DNA of 64,000 bases from CAZRIZ01 sp964625885 (GTDB taxonomy: Bacteria > Patescibacteriota > Saccharimonadia > Saccharimonadales > Saccharimonadaceae): positions 67,078 to 131,077 of the forward strand of contig CAZVBM010000001.1 in the NCBI GenBank assembly GCA_964625885.1, read 5' to 3'. Positions 25,370 through 33,478 of the stretch are shown here, in pieces (positions within the stretch are counted from its first letter, which is position 1; every line of letters starts with the position of its first letter). The position numbers were made by a program, and so were the translations under genes. The notes under the pieces are model-generated. The model made no database searches and was not told the origin of the DNA. It saw only the letters and a program-made list of their open reading frames with translations.

Positions 25370-27682
25370 ATGAAGAACTTGGTCATCGTCGAGTCACCAG
25401 CCAAAGCTAAAACTATTAGTAAATACTTAGGTAAAGACTTCACTGTTTTGTCGAGTGTTGGTCATATTCGCGCCATCCCTAAAAAAGGTAAAAATGGCGA
25501 AAAAGCTATCGATGTTAACAATGGTTTCAAAACTCAATATGAAGTTGATCCGCTCAAGCGCAAGATCGTAAGCGAACTCAAAAAAGCCGTTAAAGAAGCT
25601 GATCAAGTTTGGCTGGCAACTGATGAAGACCGCGAAGGGGAGGCGATTGCTTGGCATTTAGCCGAAGTCCTAAAGCTCGACCCCAAGACCACCAAGCGAA
25701 TTACTTTTAACGAGATCACTAAAACCGCCATCGAAGAAGCGGTTAAAAATCCGCGAGCTATTGATATGGAGCTGGTGCAGGCCCAACAGGCTAGGCAAAT
25801 CTTGGATCGACTAGTCGGCTTCGAGCTATCCCCAGTTGTTTGGCAAAAAGTCCCTGGCGGCAAGAGCGCTGGACGGGTTCAATCGCCGGCCGTACGCCTA
25901 GTGGTCGAACGTGAAGATGAAATTATGAATTTTAAACCAACCTTTGACTTTAAAGTTACAGCCGAACTAAAACACCAAGATGAAACCTTCCAAGCTGAGT
26001 TATCTGAACGAATCAAAACCGCCGAAGAAGCTAAAGACTTTCTAGAAAAAACTAACGCTGCCGAGCTAACGGTCGACACTGTCGAAAACAAGCCAGCTGA
26101 ACGTAATCCGCAAGCACCATTCACTACTTCAACCCTGCAACAAACCGCCAACGCCAAGCTAGGTTTTAGCTCCAAGCAAACCATGGCTTGCGCCCAACGG
26201 CTCTATCAAGCCGGTAAGATCACCTATATGCGCACCGACTCAGTCAATCTAAGTAATATGTTCTTGAAATTTGCCCACGATTACATCGAGGAAGCTTTTG
26301 GCGCCAACTACTCAAAAGTCCGCAAATTCCGTACCAAGTCAGCCAACGCCCAAGAGGCTCACGAAGCGATTCGTCCGACTGACATACGAGTTGAGAAAGC
26401 CAGCGGTGATAATGCTGACCAGAAATTATATGATTTAATTCGCCGTCGCACTCTAGCTAGCCAGATGGCGCCGGCCAAGCTCGAAAAGACTGTTCTAAAG
26501 ATTAAAAACAGCCAGGACAAGCGCGATTTTGTTGCCACTGGCGAGGTTATTACTTTTGATGGCTTCCTCAAGGCCTATGGCCAATCTGATACCGACAATG
26601 AGCTGCCAAAACTAAAAGTAGGTGATAAGGTAGGTTTACGGTCTGCTATCGCTCGCCAAACTTTCAAAAAAGCGCCAGCGCGCTACACCGAGGGTAGTCT
26701 GGTTAAGAAACTAGAAGAACTCGGTATTGGCCGTCCAAGCACCTATGCCACCATTATTGACACGGTGCAGACCAGGGGTTATGTCGAAAAGGGTAATAGC
26801 GAAGGCGAGGAGCGCGAAGTGGTAGTTATAAAAAGCAATGGCAGTGCCGTTACAGATACGACTGAGACTGAGAAATACGGCTCAACCAAGGGGCGATTGG
26901 TCGCCACGGCAGTTGGCAAAATGATTAGCAGCTTCTTAATTGAGCATTTTAACCGAATCGTTGATTATGATTTTACCGCTACAATTGAAGAAGATTTTGA
27001 TGAAATCGCCAGAGGTGAACTTGAGCGCAATAAGATGTTGTCTAATTTTTACGAACCATTTCACAAGCTAGTAAAAAACTCCAAAGATATTAAGCGATCA
27101 GAGGTTAGTAATGCTCGCCTAGTCGGGCAGCACCCAAAGGAAAATCAGCCAATTTTCGCTCGCCTAGGACGTTTCGGACCAATGTTGCAACTAGGAGACG
27201 CCGAAAATGAAAAGAAACCACGATTTGCGCCACTACCAAAAGGGACGCAAATCGAAACCATCACCCTAGAGCAGGCAATTGAAGCTTTTAAGCTACCCAG
27301 AACAGTGGGTCAGACCAAAGACGGCAAGGACATTAAGGCTAATGTCGGCCGATTTGGCCCCTATATTCAGGTTGACAAACTGTTTGTTAGCATTAAACCA
27401 CTCAATCCTATGACTATCACACTCGAAGAGGCCTTGGAGCTGTACGACAAAAAGCTTCAAGCCGAGAAAGACAAGAACATTGCTCAATGGGGTAGAGTTA
27501 GAGTCGTGCGTGGACCATACGGCCCGTACGTAACCGATGGCAAAACCAATGCTAAGATTGATAAGAAGCAAGACCCAGCTAAACTGACTGAAGAGCAAGC
27601 CCTAAAGCTTCTAGAAGAGCGAGCCAAAAAACCCACTCGTCGCCGAACGATCAGAAAAAGCACCAAGTCTACTAAAAAATAA
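25370..27682 (+). CDS. topA: DNA topoisomerase I
   Basis: A type IA enzyme that relaxes negative supercoils. The Toprim domain shows NLVIVESPAKAKTI and the acidic triad region ATDEDREGEAIAWHL; the active-site Tyr286 is in ITYMRTDSVNLS. Later sequences GIGRPSTYATII and RGYVEKG belong to the gate domains. The C-terminus lacks the Cys4 zinc ribbons of E. coli TopA and instead has repeats of the GRFGPMLQLG / GRFGPYIQV / RGPYGPYVTDGK type, ending in a Lys/Arg-rich tail. 770 residues, complete. Confidence 0.97.
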   Translation: MKNLVIVESPAKAKTISKYLGKDFTVLSSVGHIRAIPKKGKNGEKAIDVNNGFKTQYEVDPLKRKIVSELKKAVKEADQVWLATDEDREGEAIAWHLAEVLKLDPKTTKRITFNEITKTAIEEAVKNPRAIDMELVQAQQARQILDRLVGFELSPVVWQKVPGGKSAGRVQSPAVRLVVEREDEIMNFKPTFDFKVTAELKHQDETFQAELSERIKTAEEAKDFLEKTNAAELTVDTVENKPAERNPQAPFTTSTLQQTANAKLGFSSKQTMACAQRLYQAGKITYMRTDSVNLSNMFLKFAHDYIEEAFGANYSKVRKFRTKSANAQEAHEAIRPTDIRVEKASGDNADQKLYDLIRRRTLASQMAPAKLEKTVLKIKNSQDKRDFVATGEVITFDGFLKAYGQSDTDNELPKLKVGDKVGLRSAIARQTFKKAPARYTEGSLVKKLEELGIGRPSTYATIIDTVQTRGYVEKGNSEGEEREVVVIKSNGSAVTDTTETEKYGSTKGRLVATAVGKMISSFLIEHFNRIVDYDFTATIEEDFDEIARGELERNKMLSNFYEPFHKLVKNSKDIKRSEVSNARLVGQHPKENQPIFARLGRFGPMLQLGDAENEKKPRFAPLPKGTQIETITLEQAIEAFKLPRTVGQTKDGKDIKANVGRFGPYIQVDKLFVSIKPLNPMTITLEEALELYDKKLQAEKDKNIAQWGRVRVVRGPYGPYVTDGKTNAKIDKKQDPAKLTEEQALKLLEERAKKPTRRRTIRKSTKSTKK

Positions 27683-27789
27683 AATATATATCTTATAAAT
27701 TAGCAACATATTTTGTGTTGCTGTTGTCGATTTTGTGATATAATTAGCTACGATATAACATTTTTTGACGATGTACTAATAGTTGTTGC

Positions 27790-27819
27790 TTGACAAGGTG
27801 GGGTATATAGTCATATAAT
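27790..27819 (+). promoter_or_regulatory. Promoter of the sigma4/HARE-type gene
   Basis: TTGACA (27790-27795), 18-nt spacer, TATAAT (27814-27819). A second extended -10 (TGA-TATAAT, 27739-27744) lies upstream. The leader is about 30 nt, ending with AGAGGA some 14 nt before the ATG. Confidence 0.75.
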
Positions 27820-27857
27820 ATATTTATATAAAAGGCAAGAGAGGATAAATTACAAAA

Positions 27858-28919
27858 ATGGCCGACAAGAACCCATCGGTGGAACAGATTGACCTGAAAA
27901 AGGCAGCGAACAATATTTTGCAGGTGGTGGAGCAAGAGCGTGAAAAAGAAATTATAATACGCCGCTTTGGCTTAAAAGATCGACGCGAAACGCTTGAACA
28001 GATTGGCGGTTTTCTTGATATTACCCGCGAACGGGTTCGTCAGCTCGAGAAGGCTATTACTATTCGACTAAAAATTGCCGCCGAAGATAAAAAGATTACT
28101 GGTCTGGCACAATCAGAAAAGATCATTATTCGTAATCTTATTGAGCTCGGTCGAGTTGGCCGCCTCGGTGATTTGACTAATAAGCTCCTGGGCCGTGAAT
28201 CAACCGGAGTTGAGCAATCACAACTTGCCTTTATTGCCGAAATCAGCAATCAATTAACTGTAATTGACGAGAATGACAATTATCACTACGCAGTCGGTAT
28301 CGCCGACTATGGCGACAAAAAAGCCATCCGCGCTCGGGTTGATGAAATTGTCAGCGTAATTAAGAAAAACAAGAAACCAATGACGCTGGATGAGCTAGAT
28401 ACCAACCTAGACTATGAGCATCCAAGCCACATCGAGGCGCTAGCAAAAGTTTCTAAGAAGCTTGCTACCCTAAATGGACTCTGGGGGTTGATTAAATGGC
28501 CCGAGGTCAATCCTAAAAATATTAAAGATAAGATTTACGTAGTTCTGAGCCAGGCCAAGGAGCCGATGCACTTTTCGGAAATCAATCGATCTATTAAGAC
28601 TAGTGATTTCAAGCGCAAAGACGTTACCAAACAAGCCGTTCATAATGAGTTGATCAAAGACGATCGCTTTGTATTAATTGGACGTGGTATTTATGCCTTG
28701 TCAGAGTGGGGCTACAAGAAGGGCACTGTGGCTGATGTTATCACCGCCGTCCTTAAAAACAGCAAAGAGCCAATGGGCCGCGACGACATTGTCAAGGCCG
28801 TCCTTAAAAAACGACAAGTCAAGGAAACCACCGTATTGCTAAACCTACAATCACGACCAGAGTTCAAACGGGTTGCTAAGGCAACTTACGTCTACCAACC
28901 GGTTGACGACAAAAAATAG
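27858..28919 (+). CDS. Sigma-70 region 4 fused to HARE/RpoE-delta-type winged helices
   Basis: Residues about 20-70 read as sigma region 4, the part that binds the -35 box and the RNA polymerase flap: REKEIIIRRFG, ETLEQIGGFLDITRERVRQLEKA. Region 2 is absent, so it cannot work as a complete sigma factor. The rest contains repeated winged-helix units, VLSQAKEPMHFSEINRSI and VLKNSKEPMGRDDIVKAVL, of the HARE-HTH kind also seen in RNA polymerase delta. The combination suggests a protein bound to RNA polymerase or to promoters. It has one of the few full -35/-10 promoters here. Function is inferred from domains only. Confidence 0.8.
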   Translation: MADKNPSVEQIDLKKAANNILQVVEQEREKEIIIRRFGLKDRRETLEQIGGFLDITRERVRQLEKAITIRLKIAAEDKKITGLAQSEKIIIRNLIELGRVGRLGDLTNKLLGRESTGVEQSQLAFIAEISNQLTVIDENDNYHYAVGIADYGDKKAIRARVDEIVSVIKKNKKPMTLDELDTNLDYEHPSHIEALAKVSKKLATLNGLWGLIKWPEVNPKNIKDKIYVVLSQAKEPMHFSEINRSIKTSDFKRKDVTKQAVHNELIKDDRFVLIGRGIYALSEWGYKKGTVADVITAVLKNSKEPMGRDDIVKAVLKKRQVKETTVLLNLQSRPEFKRVAKATYVYQPVDDKK

Positions 28920-28975
28920 CGTCTATTTAGGCAAAATCTACAACCCTAATGATGGTGTAAATGCTTAAAATATGC

Positions 28976-28981
28976 TAAAAT
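28976..28981 (+). promoter_or_regulatory. Extended -10 of the TraD-like gene (leaderless type)
   Basis: TGC-TAAAAT ends 9 nt before the ATG at 28991. Confidence 0.55.
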
Positions 28982-28990
28982 ACCGCCAGT

Positions 28991-31720
28991 ATGTTACCCC
29001 TGTTTGCATCAGTTATAGGTAGCCTGTTTACTTTCTTGCTCAACTGGTATGTTTGGATGCCAATTGTTATTGTGTTGGTTTATCTAACCTGGCGCAATTA
29101 CGAAAAGGTTAATTCCATCACCCCAACCGAGACCGATAATGTACTGCTATTATTAGAGATTCCAAAGACTAATGATAAGTCCGAATTAGCGGCCGAGCAG
29201 ATGTTTGCCAGTCTACACGGCATCTTACGTGATCAAACTGGCACCATTCATCCACACCAGGAGCATCTGAGTTTTGAAATTGCCTCGGTCAATGGACAAA
29301 TTAGGTTCTATGTTTGTGTGCCTCGACATCTACAAAACTTCGTTGAGGGACAAATCTATGCCCAATACCCAACCGTGCAAATAAAAGTCGCGGACGACGA
29401 CTACACCACCCACACCAATCGGCAGGTTATCTATACAACCGACCTAGACCTAACTGACGTCGAGTTTCTACCAGTTAAAACCTTTGCTGGTTTCGAAGTT
29501 GATCCGCTGGCTGGCATTACTGGCACCCTAGCTAAACTAGAAGATAGCAACGAAGAGCTTTGGGTACAGCTGCTAATTCGACCGATTGCCGACGATTGGC
29601 ACAAGCAAGCCGAGTCATGGATTGATAAGGTGCGCAGTGGTGGCGACAAAAAATTTAGTATCAATTGGCAGTGGATCGGATCACTCATTGAGGCCTTATG
29701 GCAACCGCCAGAAGGGGATGTTACCGAGAAGACAGTTGAGTTATCAGAACGCGACAAATCACGCATCAGTGAAGCCGAGAAAAAAGCCAATAAGCTTGGC
29801 TACCGCGTCAAGATTCAGCTCGCTTATTTGGGCAGCAATCAAGAGAACGCCCGGCTACGTATGCAAGCGTTGGTTGGGACTTTTAAACAGTTTAATAGTA
29901 CTAACCTAAACGGCTTCGTCGCCAAACGCAATTCGTTCGACGAAAGCAATATTACTCGCTTCCAAAAGCGTAGTTTTGCTCAAAACGACGGCTTTATTTT
30001 AAATATCGAGGAGTTAGCGAGTGTTTATCATTTGCCACACACTAACGTCGAAACACCAAATATTGTTTGGGCTACCTCTAAGACCGCCGAACCGCCAGCC
30101 AAGTTGCCGGTTCTACGAGCTGGCGACCCAGTCAACCCAGAAGTCTCTGCCTTTGGATTAACCAATTTCCGAGGCATCCATCATCAGTTTGGCATGCTTA
30201 GGCGCGACCGCACGCGCCACCTTTATATTATTGGTCAAACTGGCGCTGGTAAGTCTGGCACACTCGAACTCTTGGCCCTAAGTGACATTTATCACGACCA
30301 GGGTTACGCTATTATCGACCCTCACGGCGACTTTGCGATTAATAATATGAAATTCATCCCCGAAAGGCGCATTAAAGACGTAGTCTACTTCAACCCGGCC
30401 GATACCGCTTTCCCAGTTGGTTTCAACCCGCTAGAAGTTAATCACCTAGGACAGCGCATTCTGGTAGCATCCGAGGTGATTGGCGTATTGAAGCGAATGT
30501 TCGGCGACTCCTGGGGTCCGCGCCTAGAACATATTCTGCGCTTTACGCTTTTGGCCCTATTAGAGCGACCTGGCACCACTATGCTTGACATCACTCGCAT
30601 GCTCACCGATAAAGAGTTTCGTAAAGAAACTCTCAACTACGTCAACGACGCCGTTGTCTTGCAATTCTGGAAGAAAGAATTTGCTAGTTGGAATGAGAAA
30701 TACGAAACCGAGGCAGTCGCGCCTGTTTTGAATAAGGTGGGAGCCTTTACTGCCAACTCAATTATTCGTAATATTATCGGCCAACAAAAATCCACATTTA
30801 ATATTCGCCAGATCATGGACGAAGGTAAGATTCTGATCGTCAATCTATCGCGTGGTTTAATTGGTGAAGATAACGCCGCCATTCTCGGATCGTTCTTAGT
30901 CACCAAGATTCAGCTAGCCGCTATGAGTCGTGCTGATATTCCAAACGTCAACGACCGCCGACCATTCTACCTCTATGTCGACGAGTTTCAAAACTTCGCT
31001 ACCGACTCTTTTGCGACTATTTTGTCAGAGGCCCGCAAATACGGTCTTAGCTTAACTGTCGCCAATCAATATATCGCTCAAATGCAAGAATCCGTCCGTG
31101 ACGCAGTCTTTGGCAACGTCGGGTCGATTATCTCATTCCGCGTCTCCGCTGATGACGCACCAATTCTGGCTAAGCAGTTTGAGCCACAATTTGAGGCCCA
31201 AGATTTATTAGCAATGCATAATCGACACTTTATCATCAGCATGATTATTAGTGGTGAAAAACAAACCGCCTTCTCGGCCACCACCCTGAACTTGCCAGAG
31301 CCACGCCAAGATTTCTCGGCCCAAATAGTCGAATGGAGTCGCAAAAACTTTTCACGCCTCCGTGAAGAGGTTGAGGAAGAGATTCAAGACACTATTAAGA
31401 TACCCGAACAATTTGATACCCCGTCCAGGCAGCGCTACAACGAAGCTAGGCAGGGCAGAGGCGACTCACGCGCCCCATTTGACCCAAAGAAAACTAGCCC
31501 CAATGCTGCCGCCCCATGGAGTGGAGTCGCTAAAGAAAACCAGCAACCAGAACGCAAGATAAACACCAATCAGTTGAAAGATTTAAAGGCTATTTTAGAA
31601 AACGAAAAAGCCGACGGCAGTCTAACAGGGGACAAGAGCGATAACCCAGATGATATTAAGGTAATTACGAGCAACAGACCACGCAAGCCACGTCGCAATA
31701 AATCACGTAACAAATCCTAG
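28991..31720 (+). CDS. TraD/VirD4-like membrane ATPase (DNA-transfer coupling type)
   Basis: 909 residues. N-terminal membrane segments (FASVIGSLFTFLLN, MPIVIVLVYLTW) are followed by a 350-residue domain of unknown type and then a RecA-like motor: Walker A IIGQTGAGKSGTLE near residue 415, IIDPHGDFA, and Walker B FYLYVDEFQNFATDSF near 660, with SEARKYGLSLTVANQYIAQM, typical of conjugation coupling proteins. The C-terminus is polar and basic. No relaxase or other type IV secretion genes accompany it. It may pump DNA or protein, or have a housekeeping role in this lineage. Confidence 0.85.
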   Translation: MLPLFASVIGSLFTFLLNWYVWMPIVIVLVYLTWRNYEKVNSITPTETDNVLLLLEIPKTNDKSELAAEQMFASLHGILRDQTGTIHPHQEHLSFEIASVNGQIRFYVCVPRHLQNFVEGQIYAQYPTVQIKVADDDYTTHTNRQVIYTTDLDLTDVEFLPVKTFAGFEVDPLAGITGTLAKLEDSNEELWVQLLIRPIADDWHKQAESWIDKVRSGGDKKFSINWQWIGSLIEALWQPPEGDVTEKTVELSERDKSRISEAEKKANKLGYRVKIQLAYLGSNQENARLRMQALVGTFKQFNSTNLNGFVAKRNSFDESNITRFQKRSFAQNDGFILNIEELASVYHLPHTNVETPNIVWATSKTAEPPAKLPVLRAGDPVNPEVSAFGLTNFRGIHHQFGMLRRDRTRHLYIIGQTGAGKSGTLELLALSDIYHDQGYAIIDPHGDFAINNMKFIPERRIKDVVYFNPADTAFPVGFNPLEVNHLGQRILVASEVIGVLKRMFGDSWGPRLEHILRFTLLALLERPGTTMLDITRMLTDKEFRKETLNYVNDAVVLQFWKKEFASWNEKYETEAVAPVLNKVGAFTANSIIRNIIGQQKSTFNIRQIMDEGKILIVNLSRGLIGEDNAAILGSFLVTKIQLAAMSRADIPNVNDRRPFYLYVDEFQNFATDSFATILSEARKYGLSLTVANQYIAQMQESVRDAVFGNVGSIISFRVSADDAPILAKQFEPQFEAQDLLAMHNRHFIISMIISGEKQTAFSATTLNLPEPRQDFSAQIVEWSRKNFSRLREEVEEEIQDTIKIPEQFDTPSRQRYNEARQGRGDSRAPFDPKKTSPNAAAPWSGVAKENQQPERKINTNQLKDLKAILENEKADGSLTGDKSDNPDDIKVITSNRPRKPRRNKSRNKS

Positions 31721-32238
31721 CCTCGTCATCTATTAACCTGATTTTTTGATTTCAATCGAGCACCGAACTAAAAGCGAACATAGATTTATTCATTCTTCTA
31801 GGCCGCAATCTAATTTCAAAATGATTGCTACAGAAAGGTCTGGCTCAACACGCAGCGCTAAATAAATGCCGCTCGGTAGATAAATAGCTGAGAGCCAGAA
31901 TTTGATTAAAAATAAAGCCTAGTTAGCTATAAGCAAATACATAGGCAAAAGCAGGGGCGGATTGGCTGCGAAATAGATAATTAGTCGGTCACGGTCAAAA
32001 GCTAGGATAAAATACACGAACCTACATTCATGTTCCCGCGCTTATTCTTACGTCGCACAATATATCTTTTACGCATTTAATAGATTAACCAGCTTCTATA
32101 TGAAGACTCGTCTGCCTTGCCTTAAAATCCCTCTCTTACCCCTATCGAAAGTAGGGGGCTGGCAGTATTCTTGTAGTCGGCGATTAACCATAGAGGTTCA
32201 TTCTCTATTTCCAAGCTGTTAGTCGTAGAAACAATTGC

Positions 32239-32283
32239 TGTGGACTTAGCGTACGCGACAAAATCCACAGGACGTTTTCCACA
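32239..32283. promoter_or_regulatory. Cluster of three DnaA-box-like sequences
   Basis: TGTGGACTT (32239-32247), AAATCCACA (32261-32269) and TTTTCCACA (32275-32283) differ by one or two bases from TTATCCACA. They flank the palindrome GCGTACGC and adjoin an AT-rich segment. Binding by DnaA is conjecture. Confidence 0.35.
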
Positions 32284-32292
32284 GTCTTTTTT

Positions 32293-32366
32293 GCCTTATT
32301 TGCTTTTTTAGAAAAATATTTTTTACTACCCCTTTTCCCTACTTTTATGCCCTATTTGCTTTTCTA
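32293..32366. repeat. 18-bp imperfect direct repeat in pyrimidine-rich DNA
   Basis: GCCTTATTTGCTTTTTTA (32293-32310) and GCCCTATTTGCTTTTCTA (32349-32366) match at 16 of 18 positions, 56 bp apart, within a segment of T/C runs. Confidence 0.6.
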
Positions 32367-32487
32367 CGATTTTGATATTATCATATATAATTTTCTCTTA
32401 CCCTGACTTTAATTTCTACTATGTACAAAAACCGAACATGTCGGGTAGTGTGGAGCAGGAGCCCTATTTTATAGATTCTTAAAAAAC

Positions 32488-32516
32488 TTGACTTGGCGCT
32501 AGCATTTTGCTAGAAT
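32488..32516 (+). promoter_or_regulatory. Promoter of the hairpin RNA
   Basis: TTGACT (32488-32493), 17-nt spacer ending TTTTGC, TAGAAT (32511-32516). Confidence 0.75.
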
Positions 32517-32522
32517 CAGGAA

Positions 32523-32599
32523 CAGTTGGCATATGGTTCAGCCAGCAAGGGACTGCCCTCCTAGCGCCCTACTGGCTGAACTATGTGCCAATTTTATTT
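32523..32599 (+). ncRNA. Candidate small hairpin RNA, about 77 nt
   Basis: From the predicted start near 32523 the RNA is essentially one 20-bp hairpin: 32526-32545 pairs with 32572-32591 with two G-U pairs, a 26-nt loop that can form AGGG/CCCT, then TTTTATTT. It ends inside the stop region of the convergent ftsQ gene. It could be an independent small RNA or a terminator with its own promoter. It lacks the SRP GGAA-loop signature. Confidence 0.55.
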
Positions 32600-33478
32600 G
32601 TAGTAAGTTTTGCGCTCTACTCTAACATCAAGATACGATGGGGATATGCCACGCTCTTGTAAATATTTGATTGACCGATTAGCATCATTAACTTGCTTAA
32701 CCACGCTAGCTGAGGTTGTCATCTTGATAGGAAACTGAAGGTCATTAACATATATTTCGATCTGCCTAGTGGTCAACGGTGGAATAACAATTTTCTTAAC
32801 CACTAAATTAGCTTGGTTGGCAACCGCCACCGCCTGTCCAATAAAACTAATAAAACTGTCGTTTGCTACACGATCAACTGACGATAGTGACACGCCAGAC
32901 CGATCATCAACCACAACATCTGGATCAGCGAAATAGTTAATCATAAATGGAACACCTAGGGCATCAACGTAATATTTTTTACCAGAGCTCTCCCACATCA
33001 CGACCGGCCGACGCGCTGTCAGCCTAATCTCGGAACGACGAAATCCAGTGGCAATAGACTCAATTCCAGCAATCTCCGGCGCCAGGGTCGCTATATAAGA
33101 ATTAATTGAGCTGATGTTCAGAGCCATTTTAATGCGCTCAACAGGATTAGCCTTAAAATAGTCTGCCAGAATAGTTGTATATTTATCAACCCCCACTCCA
33201 TTTGCACCGCTTACGACCACAACTGGACTATAGATTGTCTGCGTAACTATCACAACCATCGCTATAACCATACCCAGAGAAAACAATAAGAGCCGAGCGG
33301 TCTTAGCGCGACTGCGAGACAATGCTTGCAATTCAGCCCGAGCCGATTCCCTACCGACGCCAGACGTCACAACACTTCCACGCTGGAACCTAGTTGGGTT
33401 GCGCGCCAAACTACTACCCCGCCGACGCACCGAAATAGCGGGTTTACGTCTAATTTTGTCTAGGATTTTGCCTATCAC
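32594..33478 (-). CDS. ftsQ: Cell division protein FtsQ/DivIB-like
   Basis: 294 residues: about 70 basic cytoplasmic residues (RRRGSSLARNPTRFQRGS), one membrane helix (RLLLFSLGMVIAMVVIVTQTIY), and an extracytoplasmic part with the FtsQ plan, including IESIATGFRRSEIRLTARRPVVMW and the ending YLDVRVERKTYYK, comparable to the FtsQ strand that reads yiDLRf. FtsQ bridges early and late divisome proteins through FtsL/FtsB. It is last in the dcw cluster and overlaps murG by 4 nt; ftsA and ftsZ do not follow in this window. Homology is weak, so position adds weight. Confidence 0.75.
   Translation of the reverse strand: MIGKILDKIRRKPAISVRRRGSSLARNPTRFQRGSVVTSGVGRESARAELQALSRSRAKTARLLLFSLGMVIAMVVIVTQTIYSPVVVVSGANGVGVDKYTTILADYFKANPVERIKMALNISSINSYIATLAPEIAGIESIATGFRRSEIRLTARRPVVMWESSGKKYYVDALGVPFMINYFADPDVVVDDRSGVSLSSVDRVANDSFISFIGQAVAVANQANLVVKKIVIPPLTTRQIEIYVNDLQFPIKMTTSASVVKQVNDANRSIKYLQERGISPSYLDVRVERKTYYK

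Larger units (their letters stand above)
31721..32487. other. Gene-free region at the convergence of both gene strands
   Basis: No credible ORF on either strand. Contents: a hairpin CCCCTA/TAGGGG at 32139-32157; a nested hairpin CGATTAAC (32181-32188)/GTTAGTCG (32218-32225) enclosing ATAGAG/CTCTAT; three DnaA-box-like sites; AT-rich direct repeats. Plus-strand genes end on its left and minus-strand genes end on its right. Confidence 0.7.

Noticed and set aside
32054..32082. dif recombination site
   Set aside because: Only about half the positions match known dif consensus sequences; the XerD half is poor.
31721..32487. Protein genes in the 870-bp gene-free region
   Set aside because: All frames are broken by frequent stops on both strands and no short ORF there has a Shine-Dalgarno site or a well-placed -10.
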